From contig JAEYOX010000059.1 in NCBI GenBank assembly GCA_023411265.1, forward strand, positions 1 through 15,860: a DNA stretch of 15,860 nt. The letters run 5' to 3'. Shown one piece after another: positions 14,357 through 15,860 of this stretch (within the stretch, counting starts at the first letter, position 1; each line of letters starts with the position of its first letter). This stretch comes from Bacteroidota bacterium. Its GTDB lineage: Bacteria; Bacteroidota; Bacteroidia; Flavobacteriales; Weeksellaceae. The position numbers and the translations under genes are program-made. The notes beneath the pieces are model-generated. The model did no database searches. It was not told the DNA's origin and worked only from the letters and a program-made list of their open reading frames with translations.

Positions 14357-15814
14357 TCAATGTTTCAGTTTTTCTGTCAGTTCTTTTACATACTTTTTTA
14401 TTTCCTTGTCTATTTTAGACACATCTTTTATGGTTTCGCAGGCGTACATCACCGTAGAGTGGTCTTTACCTCCCATTTCTTCGCCTATTTTGGTGAAAGT
14501 TGCATTGGTATATTCCTTAGCGAAATACATGGCCAGCTGGCGTGGCAGCGCAATTTCTCTTTTTCTGGTTTTTGAGAGCAACTGATCGCGCTGAATTCCG
14601 AAATATTCACACACAACTTCCTGAATATAAGGAATGTTGATGACTTTTTTCTTGGTAGAGGCAATTTTGCTGATGGTTTCCTTCAGCAGTTCCAGGGTGA
14701 GTTCCGATTTATAAACTGTGGAATATGCGATTACGGAATTGATGACACCGATTAAATCTCTTACACTGCTCTTTACTTCGTTAGCCAGAAAGTCCAGCAT
14801 ATCTTCGGAAAGTGAAATTCCGTCGCGGCTTAGTTTGTCGATAATAATTTTTCGGCGGGTATCGAAATCAGGTGCTTTTATTTCAGCGGCCAGACCCCAT
14901 TTGAAACGGGAAACAATACGTTCCTGAATATCCATAATGTCTACCGGCGCACGATCTGAGGTCAGAATGATCTGCTTTCCGTTCTGATGCAGGTAATCGA
15001 AAATATGGAAGAAACTGTCCTGTGTGGCAGATTTCCCGGAAAGAAACTGAATGTCATCAATAATGAGAACATCCACCATCTGATAGAAATTAGCAAATTC
15101 GGTTTGTTTATGAGCTTTGGCAGCTGACACAAATTGCTGGATGAATTTTTCTGAGGAAAGATAAAGCACTACTTTGTCGGGAAAGCTGCTTTTCACTTCC
15201 AGACCTACTGCGTGACTTAAATGTGTTTTTCCTACGCCATAACCACCGTGCAGAAATAATGGATTGAAAGCGGTAGCTCCAGGTCTTTTGGCGATAGATC
15301 TGGCTACTGTAGAAGCAAATTTGTTGCTTTCGCCTTCCACATAATTATCAAAAGAGAAGTCGGCTTTCAGATTAGAATCGATATTTACTTTCGGAATTCC
15401 CGGCGCTGTGAAAGGGTTCACAAACTTCTGAGCAGAAAAATGCTGCGGTACTGTTTCCTGCACTTTTGGGGTAGGTACCGACTGTCCTTTTACGTTAACA
15501 GTAATGGGTTTTTCTTTTCCGGCAGGTTTATTTTCCATTACCTGATACCAGAGTTTCACGCCTTTTCCGATGTATTTTTTCAGTGCTGCAGAAAGCAAAG
15601 ACAAATAATTGTCTTCAATATATTCCTTATAGAAATCACTCGGCACCATCAGTGTCAGATTGTTGTCAATCAATGAAACAGGCTGCACTTTATCGAACAG
15701 CAAATCGAAGGAATTCTCAAGTTTTTTCAGGTCGGAAGTGTTTTCTGCGGCATTGAGATTATCCCTCATAAACTGAAGGCATTTCTCCCAAATCAATACT
15801 AATTTTTCATCCAT
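14357..15814 (-). CDS. dnaA: Chromosomal replication initiator protein DnaA
   Basis: AAA+ initiator ATPase that binds DnaA boxes at oriC and opens the duplex. The 485-residue protein has the four usual parts. Domain I (about 1-90) includes IWEKCLQFMRDNL and SLIDNNLTLMVPSDFYKEYIEDNY. A linker rich in Pro, Lys and Gln follows (about 95-145). The AAA+ domain begins near FSFDNYVEGESNKFA, with Walker A GGYGVGKT (190-197), Walker B IIDD (251-254), a sensor-1-like ILTSD and arginine-finger region QERIVSRFKWGL. Domain IV ends with the DNA-binding signature GGKDHSTVMYACETI (Asp451, His452). The Walker A variant GGYGVGKT, where GGVGLGKT is commoner, keeps the essential Lys and Thr. The ATG at 15814 agrees with the normal domain I start. 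Only 46 bases upstream are in the window and hold no DnaA box. Confidence 0.98.
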   Translation of the reverse strand: MDEKLVLIWEKCLQFMRDNLNAAENTSDLKKLENSFDLLFDKVQPVSLIDNNLTLMVPSDFYKEYIEDNYLSLLSAALKKYIGKGVKLWYQVMENKPAGKEKPITVNVKGQSVPTPKVQETVPQHFSAQKFVNPFTAPGIPKVNIDSNLKADFSFDNYVEGESNKFASTVARSIAKRPGATAFNPLFLHGGYGVGKTHLSHAVGLEVKSSFPDKVVLYLSSEKFIQQFVSAAKAHKQTEFANFYQMVDVLIIDDIQFLSGKSATQDSFFHIFDYLHQNGKQIILTSDRAPVDIMDIQERIVSRFKWGLAAEIKAPDFDTRRKIIIDKLSRDGISLSEDMLDFLANEVKSSVRDLIGVINSVIAYSTVYKSELTLELLKETISKIASTKKKVINIPYIQEVVCEYFGIQRDQLLSKTRKREIALPRQLAMYFAKEYTNATFTKIGEEMGGKDHSTVMYACETIKDVSKIDKEIKKYVKELTEKLKH

Positions 15815-15860
15815 TTTCTAACTTCAATTTATCATCGGGATTATTAATTTTTATCGTGAA

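Noticed and set aside
15815..15860. Possible oriC or promoter upstream of dnaA
   Set aside because: Only 46 bases are available. No DnaA box is present, and TAAATTGA is a poor match to the -7 element.
1..15860. tRNA or rRNA genes, CRISPR arrays, insertion sequences or prophage genes
   Set aside because: No cloverleaf sequence, regularly spaced repeats, transposase or phage-type coding sequence could be seen. All genes are chromosomal families.

Overview
The window looks like chromosomal DNA of a flavobacterium of the Chryseobacterium/Kaistella type (Weeksellaceae). The protein families point there: a fused CrtYcd lycopene cyclase, a four-histidine-cluster CrtZ, a Bacteroidota-style UvrA, and the order dnaA / low-molecular-weight tyrosine phosphatase / short RsmI-like methyltransferase. 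Recognisable promoters have the Bacteroidota -7 element TAnnTTTG, and the genes generally lack Shine-Dalgarno sequences. The genus is an inference from remembered family resemblance, not a database result.

Layout. Positions 2-730 hold the 3' part of a 3-hydroxybutyryl-CoA dehydrogenase gene. Four bases on is an AT-rich gene for a polytopic GT-C-like membrane protein (734-2131). Next come a very acidic 80-residue protein and a cysteine-containing lipoprotein (2219-2903), closed by a strong bidirectional terminator. A BtuB-like TonB-dependent receptor (2972-4777) is on the minus strand. It diverges from uvrA (4969-7770), which ends at its own terminator.

The centre of the window is a compact plus-strand carotenoid operon, 7958-13084: marR-type regulator, crtI, crtB, an uncharacterised exported protein, crtZ, crtYcd and an outer-membrane-type lipocalin lipoprotein. 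Junctions are 1-4 nt overlaps or 1 nt gaps, except the last, discussed below. The enzymes take geranylgeranyl diphosphate to phytoene (CrtB), lycopene (CrtI), beta-carotene (CrtYcd) and zeaxanthin (CrtZ). GGPP synthase (crtE) and a ketolase (crtW) are not in the window. A TTG-N18-TAnnTTcG promoter precedes the operon. Two overlapping inverted repeats sit over the presumed transcription start, a plausible operator for the MarR-type protein.

The last part, 13100-15814 on the minus strand, is the dnaA neighbourhood: dnaA, a hairpin terminator, an LMW phosphatase gene and a short tetrapyrrole-methylase-fold methyltransferase. No DnaA-box cluster is visible, so the origin is not recognisable here.

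Most worth a second look are three things. First, the 3' end of crtYcd crosses a T7-A6-T3-A7 homopolymer stretch and then overlaps the lipocalin gene by 71 nt. A one-base shift there would restore a stop codon in an ATGA overlap like the operon's other junctions. Second, two exported proteins of unknown role, the 156-residue protein and the lipocalin, are built into the zeaxanthin operon. Third, the regulator and its palindromic site form a testable control circuit. The pathway enzymes are well known; the possible novelty lies in these accessory parts.
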